Positions 53,045 to 61,694 of a stretch of 64,000 nt of DNA are shown piece after piece; positions within the stretch are counted from its first letter, which is position 1; every line of letters starts with the position of its first letter. This DNA comes from JAVJSF01 sp040219555 (GTDB lineage: Bacteria; Actinomycetota; Thermoleophilia; Miltoncostaeales; Miltoncostaeaceae). The translations under genes were made by a program, and so were the position numbers. Location: assembly GCA_040219555.1 (NCBI GenBank), contig JAVJSF010000009.1:372001-436000 (forward strand). The letters are read 5' to 3'. A model generated the notes under the pieces. That model saw only the letters and a list, made by a program, of their open reading frames with translations. It was not told where the DNA came from and made no database searches.

Positions 53045-54358
53045 TCACCCCTCCTCGGGTTGTTCGGGATCCACCTGGACCGTCACGGCCAGGCTCTCTG
53101 GGTCAACTCTAACCACGCGGGTCCGCGTGCCCGGGGTCAGCGGGGTGTCGTCGGCGCTCGTCGCCGTCCAGAGCTCGCCGTTGAGCATCACCTGGCTGTG
53201 GCCGTCGGGGGTCGTGCCCCGCACCGTGGCGGGCTCGCCCACCAAGGTGTCCGATCCGGTGATGGGGACGTTGCGGTGCGCCATCGCGACCCGTCGTGCG
53301 GCCAGCGCACCGCCACCGCCGATCACCACGGCGGTGGGGATGACCACCCACAGCGAGGTGGAGATCCCGTCCTCGGACCCGCCGAACAGGAAGGCGCCTC
53401 CGAGGGCCATCGACACCACCCCCAGTCCCGCGAGGGCCCCGAACCCCGGGACCTGTGTCTCCGCCACCATCAGCCCCACCGCCACGGCCAGCAGGGCCAG
53501 CCCGATCCAGTTGAAGGGCAGGTTGCTGATCCCGGCGATGGCCAGCAGCAGCGCGATCAGCCCGCCGGCGCCCGGGATGATCGACCCCGGTGAGCTGATC
53601 TCGGCGGTGATGCCGGCGATGGCGACGATCAGCAGCAGGTAGACCAGGTTCGGATCGGTCAGCACCTGCAGCACGCGCAGGTACCACGGCAGGGAGTCGG
53701 TGCGCACGGGGGCGTCCGCCACCGCGAGCGGCGTCCCGTCGCGCGCCATGGTGCCCTCGAGCGCGGCCATCACCGCGGGCACGTCGGCGGCGATCCCCTC
53801 GGACACGTCGCGCTCCACGGCCTCGGTGGCGGTCAGGTTCAGCGCGTCGGTGACCATGGCGCGGTAGGCGTCGGCGTCGCGGCCGTTCTCCTCTGCCAGG
53901 GCCGCGATCCCCGCGGCGGCGTCATTGGTGATCTTGGCCGCCAGGTCCTCGCCGGTCCCGCTCACCGGTGTGGCCGAGCCGATGTTGGTGCCCGGGGCCA
54001 TCAGCACGCGGTCCGAGGCCGCGGCCAGGAACGCGCCGGCCGACGCCGCCCGCGCCCCCGAGGGCCCGACCCAGGTCACCACGGTCAGGTCGGTGCCGCG
54101 GATGGTCGCGACCATGTCCTCGAGGGCGCTCACCAGGCCCCCCGGCGTGTCGACGCGCAGGATCACCAGCCGCGCGCCGGCCGACTCCGCCGATCCGACG
54201 CGCCCGTCGAACCAGTCGGCCAGCACCGTGTCGATGGTGCCCTCCACCTCGATCACGTGCACCGGGGCCGGGCGCTCGGCCTGGGCGCCGGCGCCCGCCA
54301 CCACGCCCAGCAGCACCAGGAGCGCGAGGAGGAGGCGGAGGGGCGGGGAGAGGTGCAT
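53045..54358 (-). CDS. NfeD-family membrane serine protease (ClpP-like)
   Basis: A 437-residue protein with a signal peptide (cleavage near AGAQA, residues 22-27). The ClpP/crotonase-fold protease domain has LRVDTPGGLV, the catalytic Ser106 in ARAASAGAFL, and a Lys in DLAAKITNDAA. Four or five TM helices (about 230-345) and a C-terminal OB-fold NfeD domain (VGEPATVRGTTPDG) follow. In archaea the family cleaves stomatin, matching the downstream neighbour. ATG start 13 bases after a TAACCT box; divergent from the fab operon. Confidence 0.87.
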   Translation of the reverse strand: MHLSPPLRLLLALLVLLGVVAGAGAQAERPAPVHVIEVEGTIDTVLADWFDGRVGSAESAGARLVILRVDTPGGLVSALEDMVATIRGTDLTVVTWVGPSGARAASAGAFLAAASDRVLMAPGTNIGSATPVSGTGEDLAAKITNDAAAGIAALAEENGRDADAYRAMVTDALNLTATEAVERDVSEGIAADVPAVMAALEGTMARDGTPLAVADAPVRTDSLPWYLRVLQVLTDPNLVYLLLIVAIAGITAEISSPGSIIPGAGGLIALLLAIAGISNLPFNWIGLALLAVAVGLMVAETQVPGFGALAGLGVVSMALGGAFLFGGSEDGISTSLWVVIPTAVVIGGGGALAARRVAMAHRNVPITGSDTLVGEPATVRGTTPDGHSQVMLNGELWTATSADDTPLTPGTRTRVVRVDPESLAVTVQVDPEQPEEG

Positions 54359-54416
54359 GGTCGCTCGGGCGAGGTTAGCGTCCCGGCCCGCTCCGGAGCC
54401 TCCGTCGGCGATGGGC

Positions 54417-54422
54417 TACGAT
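54417..54422 (+). promoter_or_regulatory. candidate -10 box (TACGAT) for the fab operon
   Basis: The hexamer ends nine bases before GTG 54432 in the divergent gap with the NfeD gene (whose own TAACCT box is at 54372-54377). It would initiate a leaderless fabZ transcript. Confidence 0.45.
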
Positions 54423-54431
54423 GCCCGCGCC

Positions 54432-54884
54432 GTGCCCGATCCCGAGAGTCACCATTCCGCGCCGACGGAACTGCTGCCGCACCGGCCGCCGTTCCTGTTC
54501 ATCGACGAGATCCTCGAGCTGATCCCCGGGGAGAGCGCCACCGCACGGTGGTACGTCGATCCCGAGGCCCACTTCTTCGCCGGCCACTTCCCGGGGAACC
54601 CGATCCTGCCGGGCGTCATCATCATCGAGGCGCTCGCCCAGACCGGTGCCCTGGCCGCCATGGCCGAGCCCGGCAGCGCCGGCAAGCTGGCCCTGTTCGC
54701 GGGCATCGAGAACGCGCGCTTCCGGCGCGTGGTGCTCCCCGGGGACACGCTCACGTTCCAGACCCGCCTCACCCGCCGTCGCGGCCCGCTGGGCGCGGGC
54801 GAGGGCACCGCGCACGTGGGCGAGGAACTCGCCTGCCAGGCCGGTCTGAAGTTCGCGTTGGTCGACGCCGAGGGCGGTGCATGA
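54432..54884 (+). CDS. fabZ: 3-hydroxyacyl-ACP dehydratase FabZ
   Basis: A 150-residue hot-dog-fold dehydratase of fatty acid elongation. It has LLPHRPPFLFIDEI, the catalytic His in HFFAGHFPGNPILPGVIIIE with the conserved Glu, ALAQTGALAAM and RFRRVVLPGDTL. GTG 54432 is chosen since it follows a TACGAT box; ATG 54411 in the same frame would overlap that box. First gene of a coupled fab operon; overlaps fabH by four bases. Confidence 0.92.
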   Translation: MPDPESHHSAPTELLPHRPPFLFIDEILELIPGESATARWYVDPEAHFFAGHFPGNPILPGVIIIEALAQTGALAAMAEPGSAGKLALFAGIENARFRRVVLPGDTLTFQTRLTRRRGPLGAGEGTAHVGEELACQAGLKFALVDAEGGA

Positions 54885-55906
54885 TCGCGACCCGCGCCGG
54901 CGGCGCCCGGCGGGCGCGGCTGGTGGCGCTGGGAGCCCACGTCCCGGAGCGCATCGTCACCAACGACGACCTCGCCGCCATGGTCGACACCAGCGACGAG
55001 TGGATCACCTCGCGCACCGGGATCCGGTCGCGGCGCTGGGCCCGTGAGGACCAGGCCTCGTCCGACCTGGCCGTGGAGGCCGCGCGCCGCTGCCTGGAGG
55101 ACGCCGGCGTGGCGGCCGGGGACCTCGACATGCTGATCGTCCCCACCGCGACGCCCGACCACCTGTTCCCCTCGACGGCCGCCATCACGGCCGACGCCAT
55201 CGGTGCCCACGGCGCTGCCGCCTACGACCTCCTGGCGGCCTGCTCGGGTTTCGTCTACGGCCTGGGTCAGGCGGCGGCACTGGTGGAGGCCGGGATGGCC
55301 GACCGCGTCCTCGTGGTGGGCGCCGAGGTCCTCAGCCACATGGTGGACCTGGAGGACCGCAGCACCTGCGTCCTGTTCGGCGACGCCGCCGGGGCCGCCC
55401 TGGTGGTCGCGGGCGATCCGGGTACCACCACCGGATTCCTGGGCTTCGAGTTGGGAGCCGACGGCTCGGGGGCCGGCCAGCTGGCCATCCCGGCCGGCGG
55501 CGGGCGGATCCCGGTGGCGCGCTCGGGCGGCCTGGACGGCTTCCTGACGATGAACGGCCCCGAGGTGTTCCGCTTCGCCACGCGCATCATGGTCGAGTCG
55601 GTGGCGCGGCTGCTGGAGGCCACCGGGGCGTCGATCGACGATGTCGACCTGGTGGTCCCCCATCAGGCGAACCAGCGCATCATCGACCACGCCGCCACCC
55701 GGCTCGGGATCCCGGCGGAGAAGATGTACAACAACCTCGAGCACTACGGCAACACCTCGTCGGCGTCCATCCCGCTCGCGATGGCCGAGGCCCGCGACGC
55801 GGGGCGCCTGAAGCCCGGCGACCTGGTGTTGATGGTCGGATTCGGAGGCGGCCTCACCTGGGGCGCCACCGTGGTGAGATACGAACCGTTGGAGGCAGGC
55901 GCATGA
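54881..55906 (+). CDS. fabH: beta-ketoacyl-ACP synthase III FabH
   Basis: A 341-residue thiolase-fold enzyme that starts fatty acid synthesis by condensing acyl-CoA with malonyl-ACP. The catalytic triad is visible: Cys121 (LAACSGFVYGL), His261 (VPHQANQRII) and Asn291 (YGNTSSASIPLA). Also seen are DEWITSRTGI and the terminal FGGGLTWGA. ATG overlaps fabZ, and the stop overlaps fabD by four bases. Confidence 0.95.
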   Translation: MIATRAGGARRARLVALGAHVPERIVTNDDLAAMVDTSDEWITSRTGIRSRRWAREDQASSDLAVEAARRCLEDAGVAAGDLDMLIVPTATPDHLFPSTAAITADAIGAHGAAAYDLLAACSGFVYGLGQAAALVEAGMADRVLVVGAEVLSHMVDLEDRSTCVLFGDAAGAALVVAGDPGTTTGFLGFELGADGSGAGQLAIPAGGGRIPVARSGGLDGFLTMNGPEVFRFATRIMVESVARLLEATGASIDDVDLVVPHQANQRIIDHAATRLGIPAEKMYNNLEHYGNTSSASIPLAMAEARDAGRLKPGDLVLMVGFGGGLTWGATVVRYEPLEAGA

Positions 55907-56811
55907 TCGCCGCGTTGTTCCCCGGACAGGGTGCCCAGGCGGTGGGCATGGGAGCCGACCTGGCCGCCCACCACCCGGCCGCGCGCCGGACCTTCGAGGA
56001 GGCGGATCAGGTGCTGGGCTACGACCTGTCGCGCCTCTGCTTCGAGGGCCCCATCGAGCGCCTCACCGAGACGCACATCTGCCAGCCCGCCCTCGTGGCC
56101 GCGGCCGTGGCCGCGTACCGCGCCGCCGAGGAGGCCCAGGGCTTCCGCCCGGACATCGTCATGGGCCACTCGCTGGGCGAGTACGCGGCCCTGGTGGCGG
56201 CCGGCGCGCTGGAGTTCGATCTGGCCCTGCGGATCGTGGCCGAGCGCGGCGCGGCCATGCGCGACGCGGGCCAGGCATCCCCCGGGGCGATGCTGGCGAT
56301 CCTCGGGCTGGGGGACGACGAGGTGACCGAGTTGGTGGGCGGGATCGAGGACGTCTGGCCGGCCAACGAGAACTGCCCCGGCCAGGTGGTGGTGTCGGGC
56401 ACGGTGGCGGGCGTCGACGCGCTGGAGGCCCTCGCCGGCGAGCGCGGTGTCCGCACCGCCCGCCTGCAGGTGGACGGCGCCTTCCACTCGCCGCTGATGG
56501 CGCCGGCGGCCGAGCGGCTGCGCCCGGCCCTCGAGACCTGGGACCCCCGCGCGCCCGAGGTGCCCTTCCTCTCCACGACCACCTGCGCGGTGGAGCCGCC
56601 CGAGCGGATGCGCGGGGTGCTGCTGGACCAGCTCACCTCCCCGGTGCGCTTCGGGCCGGCCGTCGAGGTCGCCATCGGGATGGGCCTCGATCGCGCTGTG
56701 GAGTTCGGTCCCGGCAAGGTGCTGTCGGGCCTGGTGCGCCGCGTGCGCCGCGACATCGCCGTCTCCCAGGTGGGCGCGCCCGCCGACCTCGCCGCCCTGG
56801 CGGTGTCCTGA
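55903..56811 (+). CDS. fabD: malonyl-CoA:ACP transacylase FabD
   Basis: A 302-residue acyltransferase supplying malonyl-ACP. It opens ALFPGQGAQAVGMG, has the nucleophile Ser90 in GHSLGEYAALV, and the catalytic His in DGAFHSPLM. ENCPGQVVVSG and a C-terminal EFGPGKVLSGLVRR follow. It shares four bases with fabH and one with fabG. Confidence 0.95.
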   Translation: MIAALFPGQGAQAVGMGADLAAHHPAARRTFEEADQVLGYDLSRLCFEGPIERLTETHICQPALVAAAVAAYRAAEEAQGFRPDIVMGHSLGEYAALVAAGALEFDLALRIVAERGAAMRDAGQASPGAMLAILGLGDDEVTELVGGIEDVWPANENCPGQVVVSGTVAGVDALEALAGERGVRTARLQVDGAFHSPLMAPAAERLRPALETWDPRAPEVPFLSTTTCAVEPPERMRGVLLDQLTSPVRFGPAVEVAIGMGLDRAVEFGPGKVLSGLVRRVRRDIAVSQVGAPADLAALAVS

Positions 56812-57545
56812 TGGGCGTCGCGCTCGTGACCGGCGCCAGCCGCGGCATCGGCGCCGCCTGTGCCCGGGCGCTGGCCGCGGCCGGGTTCGACGTGGCGATC
56901 GGCTACGCCGCCGACCAGGCCGGCGCCGAGGCCACCGCCGAGGCCGTGCGCGCCGCGGGCCGCCGGGCCTCGGTGCACCGGGCCGACGTGGCCGTGGAGG
57001 CCGAGGCCGGAGGGCTGGTGGAGGGCGCCGAAGAGGCGCTCGGACCACTGGATGCCCTGGTCCTGAACGCCGGCATCACCCGCGACGGGCTGGCCGTCCG
57101 GATGAGCGCCGAGGACTGGCAGGCCGTCATCGACACCAACCTCTCGGGGGCCTTCTACACGGCCCGGCCGGCGCTGCGCGGGATGCTGCGCCGCCGCGCG
57201 GGCAGCATCGTGGCGGTCTCGAGCGTGGTGGGCGTGGTCGGCAACGCCGGCCAGGTCAACTACGCCGCCGCCAAGGCCGGGATGATCGGGATGGTCAAGG
57301 CGCTGGCGCGCGAGGCCGGCGGGCGCGGGGTGCGCGTCAACGCCGTCGCCCCCGGCTACATCGCCACCGACATGACGGCGGGCCTCACGGACGAGTTGCG
57401 CGCGGGGATCGTGGCCCAGACGGCCCTCGGCCGGCTGGGGACACCCGAGGACGTCGCGTCCGCGGTGACCTTCCTCTGCGGCCCCGACGCCGCGTACATC
57501 ACCGGTGCCGTCCTGCCGGTCGACGGCGGGATGGCCATGGCATGA
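56811..57545 (+). CDS. fabG: 3-oxoacyl-ACP reductase FabG
   Basis: A 244-residue short-chain dehydrogenase. The NADPH loop is TGASRGIGAACA, followed by NAGITRDGL, the active-site Ser in VSSVVG, Tyr151 and Lys155 (YAAAK), and VAPGYIATDM. It ends YITGAVLPVDGGMAM. It reduces the keto intermediate in each elongation round. Overlaps fabD by one base and fabF by four. Confidence 0.95.
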   Translation: MGVALVTGASRGIGAACARALAAAGFDVAIGYAADQAGAEATAEAVRAAGRRASVHRADVAVEAEAGGLVEGAEEALGPLDALVLNAGITRDGLAVRMSAEDWQAVIDTNLSGAFYTARPALRGMLRRRAGSIVAVSSVVGVVGNAGQVNYAAAKAGMIGMVKALAREAGGRGVRVNAVAPGYIATDMTAGLTDELRAGIVAQTALGRLGTPEDVASAVTFLCGPDAAYITGAVLPVDGGMAMA

Positions 57546-58819
57546 ACGCTCGCGACGCCAACCGGCGGGTCGTCGTGACGGGGCTCGGCCTGGTGACCTC
57601 GCTGGGCGTCGGCTGGCAGGCGACCTGGCGCTCGGCCATCGCCGGGCGCAGCGGGGCGGGCACGATCACCGGCTGGGGCGATACGCCGGTGGACACCGCC
57701 AGCACCATCGCCTGCCAGGCGACCGACTTCGACGCCACCGACTTCATCGACCGCAAGGCCGCGCGCCGGATGGATCGCTTCTGCCACCTGGCGGTGGCCG
57801 CGGGCCGCCTGGCGGTGGATGACGCGGGCCTGGCCGTGACCGATGCCAACCGCGATCGGATCGGCGTGATCCTGGGCAGCGGTATCGGCGGCCTTCAGGC
57901 CTTCACCGACCAGACCATGATCTGCGAGACGCGCGGTCCCGACCGGGTGTCGCCGTTCTTCATCCCGATGGTGATCGCGAACATGGGCGCCGCGCACGTC
58001 TCGATGGACCTGGGGGTGCGCGGGCCGCTGATGTGCACCACCACCGCGTGCGCGTCGGGCAACCACGCGCTCGGCGACGCCACCGACGCCATCCGTCTGG
58101 GGCGCGCAGACGTGGTGCTGGCCGGCGGTGCGGAGTCGACCATCACCCACAACGGCGTGGCCGCCTTCAACGCCATGCGGGCCCTCTCGACCCGCAACGA
58201 CGACCCTGCCGCGGCCAGCCGGCCCTTCGACCGCGGCCGCGACGGGTTCGTGATGGGCGAGGCCGGGGCCATCCTCGTGCTGGAGAGCCTGGAGCACGCG
58301 GTGCGCCGCGGCGCGCAGGTGTACTGCGAGGTGCTGGGCTACGGGCTCACCGGCGACGCCCACCACCTCACCGAGCCCGACCCCACGGCCGTCGCGCCGG
58401 CCGCCGCGATCACGATGGCCCTGGCCGACGCCGGCCTGGAGGCCGGGCAGGTGCAGTACGTCAACGCGCACGCCACCTCCACCCCGGTGGGCGACAGCAG
58501 CGAGATCCGGGTGCTGAAGCGGGCCCTCGGCGAGGACGTCGCGGCCAAGGTGCTGGTGTCGTCCACCAAGTCGATGCACGGGCACTGCCTGGGGGCCGCC
58601 GGCGGTGTGGAGGGGGCGCTCACCGCGCTCGCCATCCGCGAGGGGATGGTGCCGCCGACCATCAACCTGGACGACCTGGACCCCGAGTGCGCCGGCGTGG
58701 ACCACGTGGCCAACACCGCGCGCGAGGCGCGGGTGGACATCGCCATGTCCACGGCCTTCGGCTTCGGCGGGCACAACGCCACGGTGGTGTTCGGCCGCCC
58801 GGTCGACACCACCGGGTGA
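57542..58819 (+). CDS. fabF: beta-ketoacyl-ACP synthase II FabF
   Basis: A 425-residue elongating condensing enzyme with the nucleophile Cys170 in TTACASGNHALG, His residues in NAHATSTPVGD and SMHGHCLGAAGG, and the terminal FGFGGHNATVVF. An acpP gene is expected nearby but is not present in this operon. ATGA overlap with fabG. A phosphatase gene follows four bases after the stop. Confidence 0.95.
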   Translation: MNARDANRRVVVTGLGLVTSLGVGWQATWRSAIAGRSGAGTITGWGDTPVDTASTIACQATDFDATDFIDRKAARRMDRFCHLAVAAGRLAVDDAGLAVTDANRDRIGVILGSGIGGLQAFTDQTMICETRGPDRVSPFFIPMVIANMGAAHVSMDLGVRGPLMCTTTACASGNHALGDATDAIRLGRADVVLAGGAESTITHNGVAAFNAMRALSTRNDDPAAASRPFDRGRDGFVMGEAGAILVLESLEHAVRRGAQVYCEVLGYGLTGDAHHLTEPDPTAVAPAAAITMALADAGLEAGQVQYVNAHATSTPVGDSSEIRVLKRALGEDVAAKVLVSSTKSMHGHCLGAAGGVEGALTALAIREGMVPPTINLDDLDPECAGVDHVANTAREARVDIAMSTAFGFGGHNATVVFGRPVDTTG

Positions 58820-58823
58820 GGCG

Positions 58824-59390
58824 ATGAGACCGTCCGCGACGGCCCCGCGCCGACACGCGCGCTCGCGCGTCCACCGCGTGAGCACGAGCATCTACGGCCC
58901 GCGCCGAGGCTGCCTGGGCCACTCCTGGATCGGCGACGAGCGCATCGCCGTCGGCGCCGTGCCGGTGGGCGAGGCCGTCTGGCAGTTGCCCCAGGAGGGC
59001 GTCACCCACGTGGTCAACTGCCGCGCACCGCTGCAGGCGCGCATCTCGCAGGACCTGTGGGCCGAGCGGAAGGTGCTCGGCGCGGACCGGGTGATCCAGG
59101 CCCCTATGTGGGACTCGGGCCGTCCGCAGCCGTCCGGGCTGTGGGCGCCCGCGGTGGAGTTCGCGGTGGAGGCGCTGGAGCACGACCCCGAGGCCGGCGT
59201 CCTGATCCACTGCCAGCAGGGCCGCCGGCGCTCGGCGATGGTGGCCTACGCGGTCCTGCGTCTGCGCGGGCACGACCCCGACGAGGCCGCGCGGCTGGTG
59301 CTGCACCACCGCCCCCAGGCGCATCTGGTGCCGGTCTACCTGGACGGCGTCGAGGCGTGGCTCTCGCAGCGGTCCGACCCGCTGCCATAA
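58824..59390 (+). CDS. dual-specificity protein phosphatase-like protein
   Basis: A 188-residue cysteine phosphatase. The P-loop is IHCQQGRRRSAM with Cys130 and the Cx5R arrangement, and a probable general acid is Asp97 in APMWDSGR. The front half (IYGPRRGCLGHSWIGDERIA, VTHVVNCRAPL) resembles DSP/cyclin-like phosphatase folds. It lies between fabF and accD, so it may regulate lipid synthesis or simply hitchhike. GTG 58878 (residue 19) is an alternative start; the first 18 residues are basic and unstructured-looking. Confidence 0.78.
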   Translation: MRPSATAPRRHARSRVHRVSTSIYGPRRGCLGHSWIGDERIAVGAVPVGEAVWQLPQEGVTHVVNCRAPLQARISQDLWAERKVLGADRVIQAPMWDSGRPQPSGLWAPAVEFAVEALEHDPEAGVLIHCQQGRRRSAMVAYAVLRLRGHDPDEAARLVLHHRPQAHLVPVYLDGVEAWLSQRSDPLP

Positions 59391-59391
59391 T
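59386..59391 (+). promoter_or_regulatory. candidate -10 box (CATAAT) for accDA
   Basis: CATAAT differs from the TATAAT consensus only at its first base, ends six bases before the accD ATG, and overlaps the phosphatase stop codon. A leaderless accD transcript is suggested. Confidence 0.5.
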
Positions 59392-59397
59392 CGCGCC

Positions 59398-60390
59398 ATG
59401 TCCCGACGCAACATCTCGGTCTCGGTCGACCGCCTGAAGCGCCGTCCCAGCGGGACGCCCACGCGCAAGCTCCCGGCCGACGACCGCTCGTGCCCCAAGT
59501 GCTCCAGCCACTACCGCGCCGAGGAACTGCGGCGGGCACTCGGGGTGTGCGGCACCTGCGGACACCACTTCGTGGTGGGAGCCCGCGAGCGCATCTCCCA
59601 GCTGGCCGAGGGGGGCGCCTGGACCGAGCTGTGGACCGAGCTGCGGGCCTCGGACCCCCTGCAGTTTGTGGACACCGAGCCCTATCCGGACCGGGTGGAG
59701 CGCGCCGAGGCCAAGGGCACCAACGAGGCGCTCGTGGTCGGGGAGGTGCAGGTGCGGGGGATGCCCTGCATCGTGGCGGCGATGGACTTCCCCTTCCTCG
59801 GCGGCTCCATGGGCGCCGTGGTGGGCGAGAAGCTGTACCGCGCCGCCGAGCGCTGCGCCCAGCAGGGCCTGCCGCTGGTGGTGGTGAGCTCCTCGGGCGG
59901 CGCCCGCATGCAGGAGGGCGTGATCGCCCTGATGCAGATGGCCAAGACCGTGGTCGCCTTCGAGTTGCTGCGCGATGCGGAGCTGCCGACCGTCGTCGTG
60001 CTCTGCCACCCCACCACGGGCGGCGTGTGGGCCTCGTTCGCCTCGCTGGGCGACATCACCTACGCCGAGCCGGGCGCGCTCATCTCCTTCGCCGGCCCGC
60101 GGGTGATCGAGCAGACTACGCGCGAGAAGCTGGCGCCGGACTTCGGCCTGGCCGAGCGCCAGCTCGCCAACGGGCAGGTGGACGACGTGGTCGACCGCCG
60201 CGAGCTGCCGGCGCGCATCGGCAAGGTCCTGGGCATCCTCGACCGCCCGCGCGCGCAGATGGAGCCGGCGCCGGCGGTCACCTGGGCCCAGGGGCGGGCC
60301 GAGAAGGTCGCCAGGGTCGCCCGTGCCCTGCCGGCGCGCGCGAAGGGCGCCGTGGCCAGGGTTCGTGGTCAGGACGGGGGGTCCCGATGA
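59398..60390 (+). CDS. accD: acetyl-CoA carboxylase carboxyltransferase beta subunit AccD
   Basis: A 330-residue subunit. An N-terminal four-Cys zinc ribbon (CPKC...CGTC, about residues 38-58) is typical of the heteromeric bacterial enzyme. The crotonase fold has VSSSGGARMQEGVIALMQMA and LCHPTTGGVWASFA, followed by ISFAGPRVIEQT. The last 45 residues are a basic, Ala-rich extension. With AccA it transfers carboxyl from biotin to acetyl-CoA; the biotin carboxylase and carrier genes are not in the window. Confidence 0.94.
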   Translation: MSRRNISVSVDRLKRRPSGTPTRKLPADDRSCPKCSSHYRAEELRRALGVCGTCGHHFVVGARERISQLAEGGAWTELWTELRASDPLQFVDTEPYPDRVERAEAKGTNEALVVGEVQVRGMPCIVAAMDFPFLGGSMGAVVGEKLYRAAERCAQQGLPLVVVSSSGGARMQEGVIALMQMAKTVVAFELLRDAELPTVVVLCHPTTGGVWASFASLGDITYAEPGALISFAGPRVIEQTTREKLAPDFGLAERQLANGQVDDVVDRRELPARIGKVLGILDRPRAQMEPAPAVTWAQGRAEKVARVARALPARAKGAVARVRGQDGGSR

Positions 60391-61358
60391 GCGTGTCCGC
60401 CCGCCGGCCGGGGCGCTTCGTGCGCCGGCTGGCCACCAAGCTGCACGTGCCCGGGCACGGCGACGACGACGCCGGCCGCATCTGGGAGACCATCCAGCTG
60501 GCCCGGCATCAGGACCGGCCGTACACGCTGGACTACGTGCCGCGGCTGTTCACCGAGTTCGAGGAGCTGCGCGGGGACCGCGCGATGCGCGACGACCCCT
60601 CGATCGTGGCCGGCATCGCCCGCGGACCGGACGGACCCGTGGCTGTGGTGGGCCAGCAGAAGGGCCGCGACACGGCCGAGCGCACGCACCGCAACTTCGG
60701 GATGCCCAGCCCCGAGGGCTACCGCAAGGCGATGCGGGTGTTCGAGCTGGCCGAGAAGCTCGACATCCCCGTGGTCACCCTCATCGACACGCCGGGGGCC
60801 TTCCCGGGCGCCGAGGCCGAGAACCACGGCCAGGGGGGCGCCATCTCTCGCTCGATGCAGGCGATGCTGCGCCTGCGGGTGCCGGTGGTGGCGGTGGTGA
60901 TCGGCGAGGGGTCGTCCGGGGGCGCGCTGGCGCTGGGGGTGGCCGACCGGGTGCTGATGCTCGAGAACTCCACCTACGCCGTCATCTCCCCCGAGGGGGC
61001 GGCCTCGATCCTGTGGCGCGACGCCGGCAAGGCGCGCGACGCGGCCAAGGCCTTCCGGCCCACGGCGGCCAACTGCTACCGCTGGGGCATCACGGACGTG
61101 GTGGTCCCGGAGCCGGCCGGCGGGGCGCACGCCGACCACGACGAGGCCGCGCGCCTGCTCTCGACCTACCTGGAGCGGACCCTGCGTGAGCTGCGGACGC
61201 TGACGCCTCCCGAGCGCCGGCGCCTGCGACGCGATCGCTACCGGCGCATCGGCGCCTACCGCGAGGTGCCCGAGGCAGACGGCACCGCCATCGCGACGGG
61301 CCAGGCGGACGTGGTGCACGGCGGGGACGGCGCCGCCGGGTCCGGAGGCACTGCGTAG
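60387..61358 (+). CDS. accA: acetyl-CoA carboxylase carboxyltransferase alpha subunit AccA
   Basis: A 323-residue alpha subunit. It has WETIQLARHQDRPYTLDYV, FEELRGDRAMRDDPSIVAGI, GMPSPEGYRKAMR, LIDTPGAFPGAEAE and the oxyanion-type GEGSSGGALALG. ENSTYAVISPEGAASILW follows. It is a bacterial heteromeric-type subunit rather than the AccD5-like enzymes of mycobacteria. ATGA overlap with accD shows coupled synthesis of the two partners. Confidence 0.94.
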   Translation: MSVSARRPGRFVRRLATKLHVPGHGDDDAGRIWETIQLARHQDRPYTLDYVPRLFTEFEELRGDRAMRDDPSIVAGIARGPDGPVAVVGQQKGRDTAERTHRNFGMPSPEGYRKAMRVFELAEKLDIPVVTLIDTPGAFPGAEAENHGQGGAISRSMQAMLRLRVPVVAVVIGEGSSGGALALGVADRVLMLENSTYAVISPEGAASILWRDAGKARDAAKAFRPTAANCYRWGITDVVVPEPAGGAHADHDEAARLLSTYLERTLRELRTLTPPERRRLRRDRYRRIGAYREVPEADGTAIATGQADVVHGGDGAAGSGGTA

Positions 61359-61367
61359 GACACCCCG

Positions 61368-61598
61368 CTAGGCCGCGGTCTTGCTCTCCTGCACCGCCCG
61401 GGCCACGCGCAGGGCCTCGTCCAGCAGTTCGCGGTTGGTGCCCACCTCGGCCGGCGCCAGCCCGGTACCCAGGGCCAGCTCGCGGTACCAGCGCACCATC
61501 TCGGCGTTGGGCCTGCGCTCGGGGTCGACGCGCACCATGTCGAGCACGAGTGCCAAGAAGCCGCGCACCACGGCCTCGCGGGCGGGTCCTCGACTCAT
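61368..61598 (-). CDS. small helical protein of unknown function
   Basis: A 76-residue protein that I do not recognise. It is predicted largely helical (REAVVRGFLALVLDMVRV, NRELLDEALRVARAVQES), with no TM segment and no cysteine. It has a very good ribosome site, GGGAGGTGAGGA immediately before ATG 61598, supporting real translation. It is convergent with accA, nine bases from its stop. The function is unknown. Confidence 0.6.
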   Translation of the reverse strand: MSRGPAREAVVRGFLALVLDMVRVDPERRPNAEMVRWYRELALGTGLAPAEVGTNRELLDEALRVARAVQESKTAA

Positions 61599-61694
61599 TC
61601 CTCACCTCCCGGGCTCGTCTCGGGCGCGGAGCGCACCCATGGGCTTGCCCGTCAATGGTCGGCCCGGGGTGGCCGTTCTTGAGCCCCGCGCCGC

